A DNA stretch of 64,000 nucleotides, taken from positions 90,800-154,799 of the forward strand of contig JAJRWB010000080.1 in NCBI GenBank assembly GCA_024276995.1, given 5' to 3'. Made by a program: the position numbers and the translations under genes. Numbering within the stretch: the first letter of the stretch is position 1; every line of letters starts with the position of its first letter. Shown here in pieces: positions 1 through 9,801 of the stretch. The notes below the pieces were generated by a model, which saw nothing but the letters and a program-made list of their open reading frames with translations, was not told where the DNA came from and ran no database searches. The stretch comes from Candidatus Eiseniibacteriota bacterium. GTDB taxonomy: Bacteria > Orphanbacterota > Orphanbacteria > Orphanbacterales > Orphanbacteraceae.

Positions 1-1796
1 GTGCGGAAGTCGAATGTTTCACCCACCATGATCGCCTCGTAACCGTTCGCCCAGAACGATGCGTGGTCGCTGAATGTCTCGGCCGGCGAGATGAGGAGCG
101 ACCAGTGGAGATCGGGCGCGTACAATTCCCTGAGCGGCGCCGCTTCGTCGAGAATGGAGATCGAATTCTCGTCGGCGATCAGCCTGAGGGGACCGTCGTC
201 CGGGATGCCGATCATGTCGACCTGCACGTCGGCGACGATCTTTCGCCCCTTCTCCCGCTCTTCCATGGCGTAGGCGGCGCTCCCGAGAAGACCGAGTTCC
301 TCCCCCGAGAAGAAGACGAACCGGATCGTCCTTTCGGTGGACAGATCGGCGAGGACACGCGCCGCCTCGAGGACCGCCGCCGCGCCGGTGCCGTCGTCGT
401 CCGCGCCGGGCGCGACGATCATCGGATCGCCCCCCGAGTGGACGATCGAATCGTAGTGCCCCGAGAGGATCACCATCTCCCCCGGTTTCGTCACGCCGTA
501 GTGATCGGCGTACACATTGCGCGAAGGATGAACCATCGGTCCGGGAAGCACGCCCTTCGTCCACGTGTCGCCCCCGTCGCCGCTCCCCATGAGAAAGCCC
601 TCGGTTCCCGCGAGGAGCACTTCGCCTCCGTCGCCGGCGTGGATCGCGAGGGGCGTGGCGAAGAGGACGCCGAGAGGAAGGGGCGCCTCCTCGAAAGAGA
701 GTCCCCTGTCGAAGGAGCGGAATACGTGGTTCACGCCGACCGCATCCGGTCCGCCGAGCCAGACGGTGGAGTCGCCCACGATGTCGGTGGCATAGCCGAA
801 ACGGAGCGGCGCGCGAACACGGTCCCACGACGAGCCGTCCCACACGAGGAGCGCGCTGTCGCTGAACGCGGCGCACCCGAACGTGGTGTCCGAGAAATCG
901 AGCTCGTACACCGTGCTGAATGTCGGCGTCTCCTGGAGCATCCATTCGCCGGCGGAGTAGCGCCAGATTCTCCCGCTCGTGCCGCAGCACCACGCCGCGC
1001 CGCCGTCGAGAAGGCGCACGTCGTTCAGCAGACCGCCGAGCAGGGCGGTCGTGTCCCACGAAGCACCGCCGTCGTCGGTGGAGTAGATCGTCGCATTCCG
1101 CCCGGCGATCATGCCGTGCAGGGAATCGGAGAAATCGACGGACACCAGTTTCTGTTCGCTGAACGGCTCGAGGGCGGTCCAGCCGTTTTCATCGTGGCGG
1201 TAAACCGCCCCGCCGTTCCCCACCGCCCACGCGAGGTTCGGCGAGATCCCCACGATCCCGTAGAGCGCCGTGGGAGCCGTCATCTCCGCCGTCCACGATC
1301 CTCCCCCGTCGGTGGTGACCGCGATGATCGCCGAATCGAGATCTCCCCCCGATCGTGCGACGAACCGGCCGTTCGCCGAATCGACGAACGACAGGCCGTT
1401 CAATCTCCATGTGGAAAGTTCGAACGGATGAAAGTCCGGTTCGTAGCCGAGCGCCTCGAGTCTACCGGCGATATAGACCGCCGCGCTCTCCTGCTGCGTG
1501 GAGAATTCATACCGTGTTCCGAAGGCCTCCAGGCGGCCGACGATGGAATGGAGCGAGTCGGTGTCGATCCGCTCGACCGCCGCCGCCACCGACGAGTCCG
1601 ATTCTTCGCCCTCCTTTCCCGCGGGGCGGTATACCTCGAACGGTAGTCCCGCCGGTGGATGACCTGGGGGGGCGATCCTTTCTGTCGTCGCGCCGAGAGT
1701 CGGCTCGCCGGCGGAGAGGACCGCCGCCGGGATGGTGAGGAATAGGATCGACAGCACGGCGAACGTGCCGCGGGAACAACGGGCGAAGAGATTCAT
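1..1796 (-). CDS. Secreted M28 metallopeptidase with inserted YCF48/BNR-like propeller (3' end off window)
   Basis: An exported zinc aminopeptidase-type enzyme, open to the window edge (598 residues visible). The N-terminus has a basic start and hydrophobic core typical of a signal peptide. Residues about 60-115 resemble the usual M28 lead-in. About residues 115-420 are a WTxDGG/W-rich repeat region (for example TTDGGGSW, STDDGGASW, SGDGGDTW) typical of YCF48/BNR beta-propellers. The catalytic M28 domain follows and keeps all five expected metal ligands: GHYDS (His at about 447), ADDDGTG, SGEELG, VQVDMIG and SDHASFW. The ATG at 1796 is chosen because a TATAAT box lies only about 10 nt upstream, which fits a leaderless transcript; no Shine-Dalgarno is visible. 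It is divergent from the next gene. The family is clear. The propeller inside the peptidase is unusual and its role is unknown. Confidence 0.85.
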   Translation of the reverse strand, partial: MNLFARCSRGTFAVLSILFLTIPAAVLSAGEPTLGATTERIAPPGHPPAGLPFEVYRPAGKEGEESDSSVAAAVERIDTDSLHSIVGRLEAFGTRYEFSTQQESAAVYIAGRLEALGYEPDFHPFELSTWRLNGLSFVDSANGRFVARSGGDLDSAIIAVTTDGGGSWTAEMTAPTALYGIVGISPNLAWAVGNGGAVYRHDENGWTALEPFSEQKLVSVDFSDSLHGMIAGRNATIYSTDDGGASWDTTALLGGLLNDVRLLDGGAAWCCGTSGRIWRYSAGEWMLQETPTFSTVYELDFSDTTFGCAAFSDSALLVWDGSSWDRVRAPLRFGYATDIVGDSTVWLGGPDAVGVNHVFRSFDRGLSFEEAPLPLGVLFATPLAIHAGDGGEVLLAGTEGFLMGSGDGGDTWTKGVLPGPMVHPSRNVYADHYGVTKPGEMVILSGHYDSIVHSGGDPMIVAPGADDDGTGAAAVLEAARVLADLSTERTIRFVFFSGEELGLLGSAAYAMEEREKGRKIVADVQVDMIGIPDDGPLRLIADENSISILDEAAPLRELYAPDLHWSLLISPAETFSDHASFWANGYEAIMVGETFDFR

Positions 1797-1805
1797 GATG
1801 CGACC

Positions 1806-1811
1806 ATTATA
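1806..1811 (-). promoter_or_regulatory. -10 box of the M28 peptidase gene, probably leaderless
   Basis: A perfect TATAAT reads on the minus strand 10 nt before the ATG at 1796. Transcription would start at or just before the start codon. No convincing -35 box is seen at 16-18 nt spacing. Confidence 0.5.
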
Positions 1812-1919
1812 ACGGATCGGGAGAATCGCCGCCATCCGCGCCGTGTCCGCGTAGAAGAGGATGGAACGTTCCGCGTCGCTCCGCTATATTCGGTGCGGCC
1901 GGCAGGAGGAACGGAAACG

Positions 1920-4124
1920 ATGAAGCGGTACTTGAACACCGGCGGAGCCGTGGGACTCGCCCTCGGCTTCCTGGTCGGCATGCTCGTTTGTGTTTTCGAG
2001 TTTCCCTTCCCGAACTATACCCTCGTGGGCAACGAATTGATCGTGGAACTTCTCAGGCGGTTTCTCTCTCCCCAAGCGGCGCGGGCCGTCGACTCCCCCT
2101 TCCGGTTCCTCCTCCTCTATGCTCTCGGCGGCGCCGCTTTCGGGGCCGTGGCGGGCGGTCTCGCGGCGCTCGTGGTTCCTCTCACCGGACGAAAGCCCTC
2201 TCGACGCGGGCGTGTCGGCATACTCTTCACTCTTGTCGCCACGCTGATCTTGACGGGATACTCCACGCTCTTCGTTCTTCACTTTCGTCTTCCCGACCGG
2301 CAGGGGATTCTCATCACGGCGTTCTTCTTCCTTCTTTCCCTGGCGATATCCGCGGCCCTCTCGTTCGGCGTAAGCCGCCTCGTCCCGCCCGCCGAATCCG
2401 TCCGCGGGCACAGGGTGCTCCCCGCCGTTCTGATTCTTCTCCTCTTGGCGGAAACCCTCTCCATCCGGGGCGCCGTCGCCACCCACGGTCGGGGCGAGGA
2501 AGGGATGGCCCTCACGGGAAAGAAGGTGGTCCTCATCTGTCTCGACGGTCTCGGGTGGGGCGTCATCGAACCGCTCCTGAAAGCGGGGGAACTCCCGGCT
2601 CTCGGCGCGCTCATCGAAAACGGTTCGCACGGGATTCTTCGCTCCACGCTGCCGCCGATCAAGTCGCCGCAGGTGTGGACCAGCGTGGCGACGGATCGCC
2701 TTCCGGCGGACCACAAGGTCTACGATTTCCTCTCCTACTCGGTCGAGCGGGGGAAGTGGGTGACCACCACGAACCGGATTCGAAGGAAACCGGCCTACTG
2801 GGACATCCTCGCCGCCGACGATATTCCCGTGGACGTGCTCTAGTGGTACCCCTCGTGGCCGCCCGATTCGATTCCCGGCGTGATGCTCACCGACAGGGCG
2901 ACGTACTTCACCATTCCCGACCGCGTCTACCCCGGTTCGTATGAACCGTTTCTCGACTCTCTTCTCGCCGATCTTCGGCCGCGGATCGCCTCGCTCAGGA
3001 AGCGGTTCACTCCGTACGATCCATCTTCCGATCGTGACACCGGCGGCGCCGATCTCCGCCGTTCAGCGGTGGAGATCCTCGACCAGACGTGCATCCGCGA
3101 CAAGGTCACCCTCGCTTTCGCCCTGAGAAGGCTTCGAGAGGGGCAAAGCGACGTGATGGCGGTCTACTTCCGGGGCAGCGACGCCATGCAGCACAAGTTC
3201 AGAAAGTACTACGCCGCCGTGCACGATCCGCTGCTCGCGGCGTTTCTTTACGATATAAAGGATTGGGAGAAGGACGAACTCGGGCCGGTGATCGACTCCT
3301 ATATCCGGTTCATCGATGAATCGATCGGCCGGATCGTGAAGAATCTCGATCCGGGCACTACGGTGATCGTTTTGTCCGATCACGACAGCGGTTATCGGTA
3401 TGATCGCCAGATCGTCGTCCGTCCGGGCGCCCTGCTGGAGCGCCTCGGCTGGACGGTGCCGGGAGCAAACGGGATCGACATGAACCGGAGCCGCATTTAC
3501 GGGGTGAAGGACCCGGAAAGAGCGGATGTGATCCGGTTCTATGCCAATCTGAGAGGCCGGGAGGAAACAGGAGTGATCACGCCCGACGAACTCGACCGCG
3601 TCCTTGCCGATGCCGCGTCGACGCTCCGGTCGCTCAGGACGGAAAGCGGCATCCCCCTCTTCCTGGAGGTGACGCCGGGAAAAAGCGCCGGGAGGAAGAA
3701 CGGTGGCGGCGATCTTCTCGCCCGAATCAATCCGGACGCACTGGGTGGGGTTCTCTCCGGGGAGGGAGGGAGTCTCGCGGTGAGCAAGATCGCTTCGCGG
3801 TCGCCGAAATCCGGGAATCACAGGATTTCGGGTATACTCGTTCTTTCGGGAGGCGACATCCGGAAGGGAAAGAGAATCCGGGGCGCCACGATCTACGATA
3901 TCGTGCCGACGCTCTTCTATCTCCTCGGTCTGCCCGTGGCAGCCGACTGGGTGGGGGATCCGATTCTCTCGGCGATCGACGGGGATTTCGTGAAGAGCCA
4001 TCCCGTTCGAGCGATTTCCACGTACGACGATGTTCCTTTCGGCGGCCGGGGCGGCCCGGTGGAAACGGAAGGGGCGGACGAGGCGGTGCGCAGGGAGCTG
4101 CGTTCCCTGGGGTATATACAATGA
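1920..4124 (+). pseudogene. Membrane-anchored AlkP-superfamily phosphodiesterase interrupted by one in-frame TAG
   Basis: A type I phosphodiesterase/nucleotide pyrophosphatase-like protein. It starts at ATG 1920 after a strong AGGAGGA site at 1904-1910. About five hydrophobic segments fill the first 190 residues, followed by an AlkP-fold domain with LICLDGLGWG (metal Asp), QVWTSVATD (nucleophile Thr), GSDAMQHKF and LSDHDSGY. TAG at 2841-2843 interrupts it. The same frame continues immediately with WYPSWPP and GVMLTD, which match the conserved block of this family, so nothing else is lost. Without the stop the protein would be 735 codons long and would end in LRSLGYIQ, a tail shared by many sulfatase-like proteins. 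Internal restart at 2880 would omit the first metal site and nucleophile, giving an inactive product. The stop may be a mutation, a sequencing error or readthrough; the sequence alone cannot decide. Confidence 0.8.
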
Positions 4125-4134
4125 GGATCGAGAT

Positions 4135-6231
4135 ATGAAGCGAATCGCCGTCTGGTTCTTGGCGGCCGGCCTATTCCTACCGCATCCGGCGGCCGGGGCG
4201 CCTTCGATCACGCATCACGTGATCACCGCCGACATCAACCCGAGACGTTCCTTCATCGAAGTGACCGACGGGTTTCACGTGAAGGACCTCGAATCGAGTT
4301 CCTTCCGGTTCAAGCTGAACCGGGGGCTCGAGATCACGAGCCTGAGCCAGGAGGGGAATGCCCTCCGGTGGCGCCGGATCGGCCCGGCACAAGACATGGA
4401 AGGCGCCGCCGTGGTAGTCGAGGTGAATCTTCTCGGAGGGAACCGGAAGGAGGCGGATCTTCGGATCACTTGTTCCGGGGTGATCTACGATTCGCTGACG
4501 CCCCCCGACGAGCCATACGCCCGGTCGTTCGAGCAGACCACGGGGCTGATCGACAAGCGCGGCGCGTTTCTCTCCGGTTCGACTGCGTGGATCCCGACGG
4601 TGGACGGTTCCCTCTTCCGATACCGGCTGCTCGCCACGGTGCCCGGACGGTGGGAATCGGTGAGCCAGGGAAGGATGGAGGCGCGAACCCTCTCCGGTGC
4701 TTCGCGTGTCACGCGATGGGTGTGCGATGATCCGATGGAAGAAGTCTACCTCGTGGCGGGGCCGTACGTTTTCGAAGAGGCGAACCACGGAGACATCAAG
4801 ATCTACGGTTTCCTCTATGATGCGGACGACCGGGAGGATCTCTGGCGAACTTATCTCGAACGCACCAGTGTCTATCTCGATCTTTATAGTACGGTAATCG
4901 GGCCCTATCCTTTCCCCAAGTTCGCCGTGGTGGAAAACTTCTGGCAAACCGGCTTCGGCATGCCGTCGTTCACTCTGTTGGGTGACAAGGTGATTCGCCT
5001 TCCTTTCATACCTTATACATCGTACCGTCACGAGATTCTCCACAACTGGTGGGGGAACGGCGTGTATGTCGACTGGAAATCGGGAAACTGGTGCGAGGGC
5101 CTCACCAGCTACGGCGCGGACCACGCGAACAAGGAGGAACGGAGCGCCGCCGATGCGGTTTCGTACCGGAGAGGGGAGCTTCGCAAGTACAGGAACTATG
5201 TGCAGGAGGCGGAAGACTTTCCACTCTCCCGGTTCACGAGCCGCTCTTCCTCGTCCACCCAGGCGGTCGGTTATTCGAAAGCCACCATGGTATTTCACAT
5301 GCTGCGCATATCGGTGGGCGACGTCTCTTTCCACAAGGCGCTCCAGCGGTTCTTCAAGGAGAGGAAATTCCTCGTCTCGGGGTGGAACGACCTGCGCACC
5401 GCGTTCGAGGAGGAAACGCTCAAGGATCTGGGCGTCTTTTTCGATCAGTGGGTGAATCGCAAGGGGGCCCCCGTTCTCTCCGTCGCCGACGTGAAGACGA
5501 AGAAGGAAGGGGATCGGTACGAGGTAGAGACGGTTCTTCACCAGGAGAAACCGTATTACCAGCTCGAAGTGCCTGTGCGACTCGAAACGGACCTCGGTGC
5601 GGAGGAGACATTCGTCATCCTAGACGGCCCCGGGGCGGACTACCGGTGGAAGGGGGCGGGACGCCCGCTGTCGCTTTCCATCGACCCTGATTTCGATCTT
5701 TTCCGGAAGCTCTACCGCGCCGAAATACCGCCCGCCCTCTCCCAGACGCTCGGTGCCGACTCGACGCTGATCGTGCTCGGCGATTCCTCCCGGGAGGATG
5801 AAGATCGACCGCTCGCCGCACTCGCCGCACAGTGGGCCGAGGGGGGCGGCGCCGAGGTGGTTCACGGGGAAGTGGAGGATCCGCTCTTCCGCAGGCGCAC
5901 TGTCTGGCTTCTGGGCGAAACGGCCTATGGCGGCCGGTTCGTCGAAACTCTCCCGGCCGGCGTTTCGGTGAATGGAACGGTGTGGACCCTCGGGGGAAAG
6001 GAATACGATAGCGCTTCCCTTTCGCTGGTGATCACGGCGCCCCATCCCGAAAACGGCGAGCTGTCGTGGACCCTCTTCCTCCCGGCGTCGGATGATGCGG
6101 TCCCGGCCATCGGCCGGAAGATCCCGCACTACGGGAAGTACGGCTACCTCGTTTTCGATGGTGACCGGAATGTGGCGAAGGGGGAGTGGCCGTCGGGCGA
6201 ATCACCGATGAGAATCGGACTCGATCGATAG
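4135..6231 (+). CDS. Exported M1-family-like metallopeptidase
   Basis: A secreted or periplasmic zinc peptidase of 698 residues. The N-terminus MKRIAVWFLAAGLF through AAGAP is a clear signal peptide. The zinc site is HEILH (residues 299-303), followed by NWWGN and a glutamate in NWCEG (about residue 321), in the order expected for M1 gluzincins. The Tyr-containing stretch AVGYSKATMVFHML resembles the M1 region after the active site. The C-terminal 200 residues are not clearly assignable. It starts 10 nt after the phosphodiesterase stop, and an upstream ATG overlaps that stop, so the two are probably co-transcribed. It likely releases amino acids or trims peptides outside the cytoplasm; the substrate is unknown. 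Confidence 0.85.
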   Translation: MKRIAVWFLAAGLFLPHPAAGAPSITHHVITADINPRRSFIEVTDGFHVKDLESSSFRFKLNRGLEITSLSQEGNALRWRRIGPAQDMEGAAVVVEVNLLGGNRKEADLRITCSGVIYDSLTPPDEPYARSFEQTTGLIDKRGAFLSGSTAWIPTVDGSLFRYRLLATVPGRWESVSQGRMEARTLSGASRVTRWVCDDPMEEVYLVAGPYVFEEANHGDIKIYGFLYDADDREDLWRTYLERTSVYLDLYSTVIGPYPFPKFAVVENFWQTGFGMPSFTLLGDKVIRLPFIPYTSYRHEILHNWWGNGVYVDWKSGNWCEGLTSYGADHANKEERSAADAVSYRRGELRKYRNYVQEAEDFPLSRFTSRSSSSTQAVGYSKATMVFHMLRISVGDVSFHKALQRFFKERKFLVSGWNDLRTAFEEETLKDLGVFFDQWVNRKGAPVLSVADVKTKKEGDRYEVETVLHQEKPYYQLEVPVRLETDLGAEETFVILDGPGADYRWKGAGRPLSLSIDPDFDLFRKLYRAEIPPALSQTLGADSTLIVLGDSSREDEDRPLAALAAQWAEGGGAEVVHGEVEDPLFRRRTVWLLGETAYGGRFVETLPAGVSVNGTVWTLGGKEYDSASLSLVITAPHPENGELSWTLFLPASDDAVPAIGRKIPHYGKYGYLVFDGDRNVAKGEWPSGESPMRIGLDR

Positions 6232-6242
6232 GGGAGAGCATC

Positions 6243-7601
6243 GTGAAACATCTGTCCATCGCGGCGGTCGTCGTGCCGGCGCTCCTCCTTTCGTGTGGCG
6301 GTGGAGTGAAGGACCGCCACAATATCGTATTCATTTCCATCGACACTCTTCGGGCCGACCACCTCGGCTGTTACGGCTACTTTCGCGACACCTCTCCCGT
6401 GATCGATTCGCTCGCCTCCGAATCGGTCCTCTTCGAAAGGTGTCTCGCCCCCATGGCGACCACCCTTCCGTCCCACCTGTCGCTCATGACCGGAACGTAC
6501 CCGGTGGAGCACGGCGTGATGGCGAACGTCGGCGACGGGGGGAAGGCGTTCGTGCCCTCTCCGTCGATCCGGACGTTCGCCGAGTTCGCCTCCGAGGCGG
6601 GGTATGCGACGGCGGCGTTCATCAGTGCCACGCCGCTCAAACGCCACTCGGGAATCGCCGCAGGGTTCGACGTGTACGATGAACCTCCGGGAGCCGAGCG
6701 AGACGCGGCCGCCACCACCGACGCCGTCCTCCGTTGGCTCCCGTCGGCCGAGAAGAAACCCTTTTTCCTGTGGGTCCATTACTACGATCCCCACGCGCCG
6801 TACGAGCCCCCCGCCGACCTGGCCGGCTTCTTCAAACCGGGCGTGGAACTGGATGAATACATGAAGGCGAGACGGTTTCCCGACACCATGGTGCAGTTCG
6901 ACGGAAGGTCGTTTCCCACCGTCGACGTGGTCGGACTGTACGACGAGGAGATCCGCTCGACCGACCGTGAACTCGGCAGACTCCTCGACGCCCTTCGCGG
7001 AATGAAGGCGTGGAAGAAGACGATCATCGTCCTCGTGGGGGATCACGGCGAGGGGCTCGGCCAGCACATGCAGTTCCACCACGGACTCGTCTGGGACGAG
7101 CAGCTCCATGTTCCGCTCTTATTCCGCGTGCCGGGCGAACCGCCGGCGAGAATACCGGAGCCGATCTCGATTACCGACGTGATCCCCACGCTGTTCGCCT
7201 ATATCGACGACATACCCTCCGGGTCCTTCCTGGAACAGGCATCCGGCGTGAACCGTCTTTTCGATACGTCCGAACGCTCTCTTCTCAGCCAGTCGAGCGC
7301 CCGGCGGCGGTCGACGAATGAACCTTTCGGGGAGTACGCCCTCACCACGGAGAAGTGGAAGTACGTCTACAACGTGACCGGCGGCGACCGGCTTTTCGAC
7401 CTGGAGTCCGATCCCTACGAACTGGTGAACCTTGTCGACCGAAAACCGTCGGAGGCCGCCGCCCTCAAGATGCGTATCATCGAAGAGCTGGAAGCGGGTG
7501 TGGAAAGGGGCGCGCGTTTCTGGGGGAACGAGACGCCCCGAACCCGCCCGCTCGAACAGAAAACGAAGGCGGAATTGAAGGCGCTCGGATACGTCGACTG
7601 A
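6243..7601 (+). CDS. Sulfatase-like AlkP-superfamily lipoprotein
   Basis: A lipoprotein of 452 residues starting at GTG 6243 behind AGGGGAGAG, 11 nt after the M1 gene. The lipobox is ALLLSC. AlkP-fold metal motifs are present: FISIDTLRADHLGCYGY at the start of the domain and GDHGEGLGQH near residue 265, followed by HGLVWDEQLHVPLLFR. The nucleophile position reads MATTLPSHLSLMTG, with Thr where sulfatases have Cys or Ser in a CxPxR motif. It therefore cannot form formylglycine and is better called a sulfatase-like phosphohydrolase. It ends in LKALGYVD. It is in a run of same-strand hydrolases and is probably displayed on an envelope membrane. Confidence 0.85.
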   Translation: MKHLSIAAVVVPALLLSCGGGVKDRHNIVFISIDTLRADHLGCYGYFRDTSPVIDSLASESVLFERCLAPMATTLPSHLSLMTGTYPVEHGVMANVGDGGKAFVPSPSIRTFAEFASEAGYATAAFISATPLKRHSGIAAGFDVYDEPPGAERDAAATTDAVLRWLPSAEKKPFFLWVHYYDPHAPYEPPADLAGFFKPGVELDEYMKARRFPDTMVQFDGRSFPTVDVVGLYDEEIRSTDRELGRLLDALRGMKAWKKTIIVLVGDHGEGLGQHMQFHHGLVWDEQLHVPLLFRVPGEPPARIPEPISITDVIPTLFAYIDDIPSGSFLEQASGVNRLFDTSERSLLSQSSARRRSTNEPFGEYALTTEKWKYVYNVTGGDRLFDLESDPYELVNLVDRKPSEAAALKMRIIEELEAGVERGARFWGNETPRTRPLEQKTKAELKALGYVD

Positions 7602-7639
7602 AGCCGCCTCTGGCTTCCTTGAGAGAAAGGAGTACGACC

Positions 7640-8239
7640 ATGAAGAGAATCTTTTCAACGGTGCTAATCCTTTCGATACTCATCGCTCTCCTTTCCGGTT
7701 GCGGCCGGAAGGAGAAGAAGGGCGAACACGGCGGCACGATCGTGAAGGCCGCGGGGTACAGTTTCGAGCCGGTGTTTTCCAATTTCGGCGTGGAGATCTA
7801 TGTGAGTCGCGGTTCGAAACCGGTACCGATCGAAGGTGTCGTCGGTTCCGCCACGGTGGAGCAGGAAGGAAAACCACCCCGTTGGGCCGACCTGCGTGCG
7901 GAAGTGGAACGGCTCTTGGTGCCGTATGCCTTTCCCACCATCGCCGGCTACTCGGCGAACGTCCGGTTCAACATCAAGGGGCTGGAGGAGGACCGGGAAA
8001 AGACGGTGGAATTCGCCGCCCCCTTTCGGATGACCGTTCTTTACGGCTACAGCTGTCCGAAGCATCCGGAGATCACCACGCTGAGGCGGGGGAAATGCGT
8101 GAAGTGCGGCGGCGCCGACAAGGTGGAAACGAAGGTGAGATTCCAGTGCAGTGTGCACGATGACGTCTGGTCGATGACGTACGGCGAGTGCGAGCAGTGC
8201 GGAACCACGCTCGTTCTCCGCCCGGTGCCCGAACCGTGA
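7640..8239 (+). CDS. Lipoprotein with two heavy-metal-binding-domain-like zinc ribbons
   Basis: A 199-residue lipoprotein (ALLSGCGRKEKK at its N-terminus) starting at ATG 7640 after GAAAGGAG. The C-terminal third carries two similar Cys/His modules: YSCPKHPEI followed by GKCVKCGG, and FQCSVHDDV followed by GECEQCGT. Both resemble the HMBD found in copper and heavy-metal resistance proteins (CPMHP...GKCPKCG). The central 100 residues are unassigned. Its stop overlaps the GTG of the next phosphodiesterase by 4 nt, so the two are translationally coupled. A metal-sensing or metal-delivery role is inference. The neighbouring AlkP enzymes need zinc or similar ions. Confidence 0.75.
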   Translation: MKRIFSTVLILSILIALLSGCGRKEKKGEHGGTIVKAAGYSFEPVFSNFGVEIYVSRGSKPVPIEGVVGSATVEQEGKPPRWADLRAEVERLLVPYAFPTIAGYSANVRFNIKGLEEDREKTVEFAAPFRMTVLYGYSCPKHPEITTLRRGKCVKCGGADKVETKVRFQCSVHDDVWSMTYGECEQCGTTLVLRPVPEP

Positions 8240-9789
8240 CGCTTCGCCGGTATCGGTGTGTTTTCGCGCTGGGACTCGCCTTCCTCGCGCTCTCTTCCGG
8301 GTGCGGGGGCGATTCCCGCCCCACGGGGATGCGCGTCGCCGTGATCGGTCTCGACGGCGCCACCTTCGACCTTCTCGATCCGTGGATGAAAGAGGGGATT
8401 CTGCCGAATCTCTCCCGGCTGAGACGTGAAGGCTACGCGTCGGAGATGGAGTCGGTTCTGCCCGCGCTCTCCGCGCCCGCGTGGACCACCGCTTCCACCG
8501 GGGTGAACCCGGGGAAACACGGGATTTTCGATTTCGAGCTCGTCGACCGGGAGCGGTTCCTCCCGGTACCCGCCACGTCGCTCGACAGGAAGGCGAAAGC
8601 GGTGTGGGAATACCTCACCGAATCGAGACGGCGATCGGTGATCCTCACGATTCCGGTCACCTCTCCTCCCGACGAAATCGACGGGATCATGGTTTCGGGC
8701 TTCCCCTATCTGAAGCCGACCGGTTATACGTGGCCCGCCGACGTGGAGCATCGTCTCGGCGCATGGCGTCTCGACCGGTACGGCGAGTACCTTCCACCGG
8801 GCGGAGAGGAGGCGTTCCTGGCGAATCTCGTCGCCACGCGCGAAGCACGGTTCCGCGCAGCCATCGATTTCTACCGCAACGAGGAGTGGGATCTCTTCTG
8901 GATCGTCTTCATGGGCACCGACAAGGTGCAGCACTTCTTCTGGCAGTTCATGGATCCTTCGGGAAGAGAGGTCGATCCCGTCCTCACGGAGAAGTTCGGC
9001 AACGCGATTCGCGATTTCTGGATCCGAACCGACGAGATGGTGGGCGAGTTTCTCGACGATACCGACACGAACACGGTGCTCTTCGTCCTTTCCGATCACG
9101 GTTTCCGGCCGGTGAACCGTGATTTCCGCGTGCTGAAATGGCTCTGGGACGAAGGATATTGTGCGGTCGATCCGACCCGCTCGAAGGTGCTCTATTTCCC
9201 CCATCTCGGGGGGAGGATGACGGTGAACCGGAGCGACCGGTTCGAACACGGCGTCATCGCGCCGGGCGCGGAGTACGACAGCCTCATCGAAGAGTTGCGC
9301 GGAAAGCTGCGTGCGCTGAAAGATCCGCTCACCGGCTCGGCGGTGGTCGGCGCCGTCTACCGGAGCGACGAGGTCTACTCGGGGCCGTTTCTCGCCGACG
9401 CGCCCGACCTTCTCCTCGTGCCGGGGAAGAACTTCCTCTTCTCCCGGGGATCTCCGATGACCGACGGGTCGGTGTTCGGCCTGCCCGAGTTCACCTTTTC
9501 CGCGTACCACGACCGGCGCGGAATCGTGATGGCCCGGGGACCGCACATCCGCGCCGGGAGCGGCGGACCCACCCCCGATCTTGCCGATATCGCGCCCACC
9601 ATACTGCGTATTCTCGGCGAGACGGTGCCCCGCGATATGGACGGCGACATGATCGAGGGGCTGTTCGATTCCTCTTTCGAAGAGGCGGCGCCGCTGCGGA
9701 AAGGGAACCGGCCGATCCGAAGGAAGGTGCCCGATGCGAAAATCCGCGAGCAGCGAAAGGATCTGAAAGCACTTCCCTACCTCGGCTGA
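8236..9789 (+). CDS. AlkP-superfamily phosphodiesterase/nucleotide pyrophosphatase lipoprotein
   Basis: A 517-residue exported protein starting at GTG 8236, which overlaps the preceding stop as GTGA. The signal peptide ends in a lipobox-like LALSSGC. The catalytic motifs are intact: AVIGLDGATFDLLDPW (metal Asp), PAWTTASTGVNPGKHGIFDF (Thr nucleophile), FMGTDKVQHFFW and LSDHGFRPV. The later ligand region includes GLPEFTFSAYHDRRG. It ends in LKALPYLG. This group hydrolyses phosphodiester or phosphonate bonds on surface polymers or nucleotides; the substrate is unknown. It is the intact relative of the TAG-broken gene at 1920. It converges with the sulfatase-TPR gene 12 nt away, with no terminator visible between them. 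Confidence 0.85.
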   Translation: MTLRRYRCVFALGLAFLALSSGCGGDSRPTGMRVAVIGLDGATFDLLDPWMKEGILPNLSRLRREGYASEMESVLPALSAPAWTTASTGVNPGKHGIFDFELVDRERFLPVPATSLDRKAKAVWEYLTESRRRSVILTIPVTSPPDEIDGIMVSGFPYLKPTGYTWPADVEHRLGAWRLDRYGEYLPPGGEEAFLANLVATREARFRAAIDFYRNEEWDLFWIVFMGTDKVQHFFWQFMDPSGREVDPVLTEKFGNAIRDFWIRTDEMVGEFLDDTDTNTVLFVLSDHGFRPVNRDFRVLKWLWDEGYCAVDPTRSKVLYFPHLGGRMTVNRSDRFEHGVIAPGAEYDSLIEELRGKLRALKDPLTGSAVVGAVYRSDEVYSGPFLADAPDLLLVPGKNFLFSRGSPMTDGSVFGLPEFTFSAYHDRRGIVMARGPHIRAGSGGPTPDLADIAPTILRILGETVPRDMDGDMIEGLFDSSFEEAAPLRKGNRPIRRKVPDAKIREQRKDLKALPYLG

Positions 9790-9801
9790 CGGTACGGCGA
9801 C

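Noticed and set aside
63..1646. Plus-strand open frame of 527 codons opposite the M28 peptidase
   Set aside because: The minus-strand frame carries the signal peptide, propeller and all M28 ligands; the plus frame has no recognisable protein features.
6243..7601. Annotation as a formylglycine-dependent sulfatase
   Set aside because: The nucleophile stretch has Thr and lacks the CxPxR or SxPxR maturation motif.
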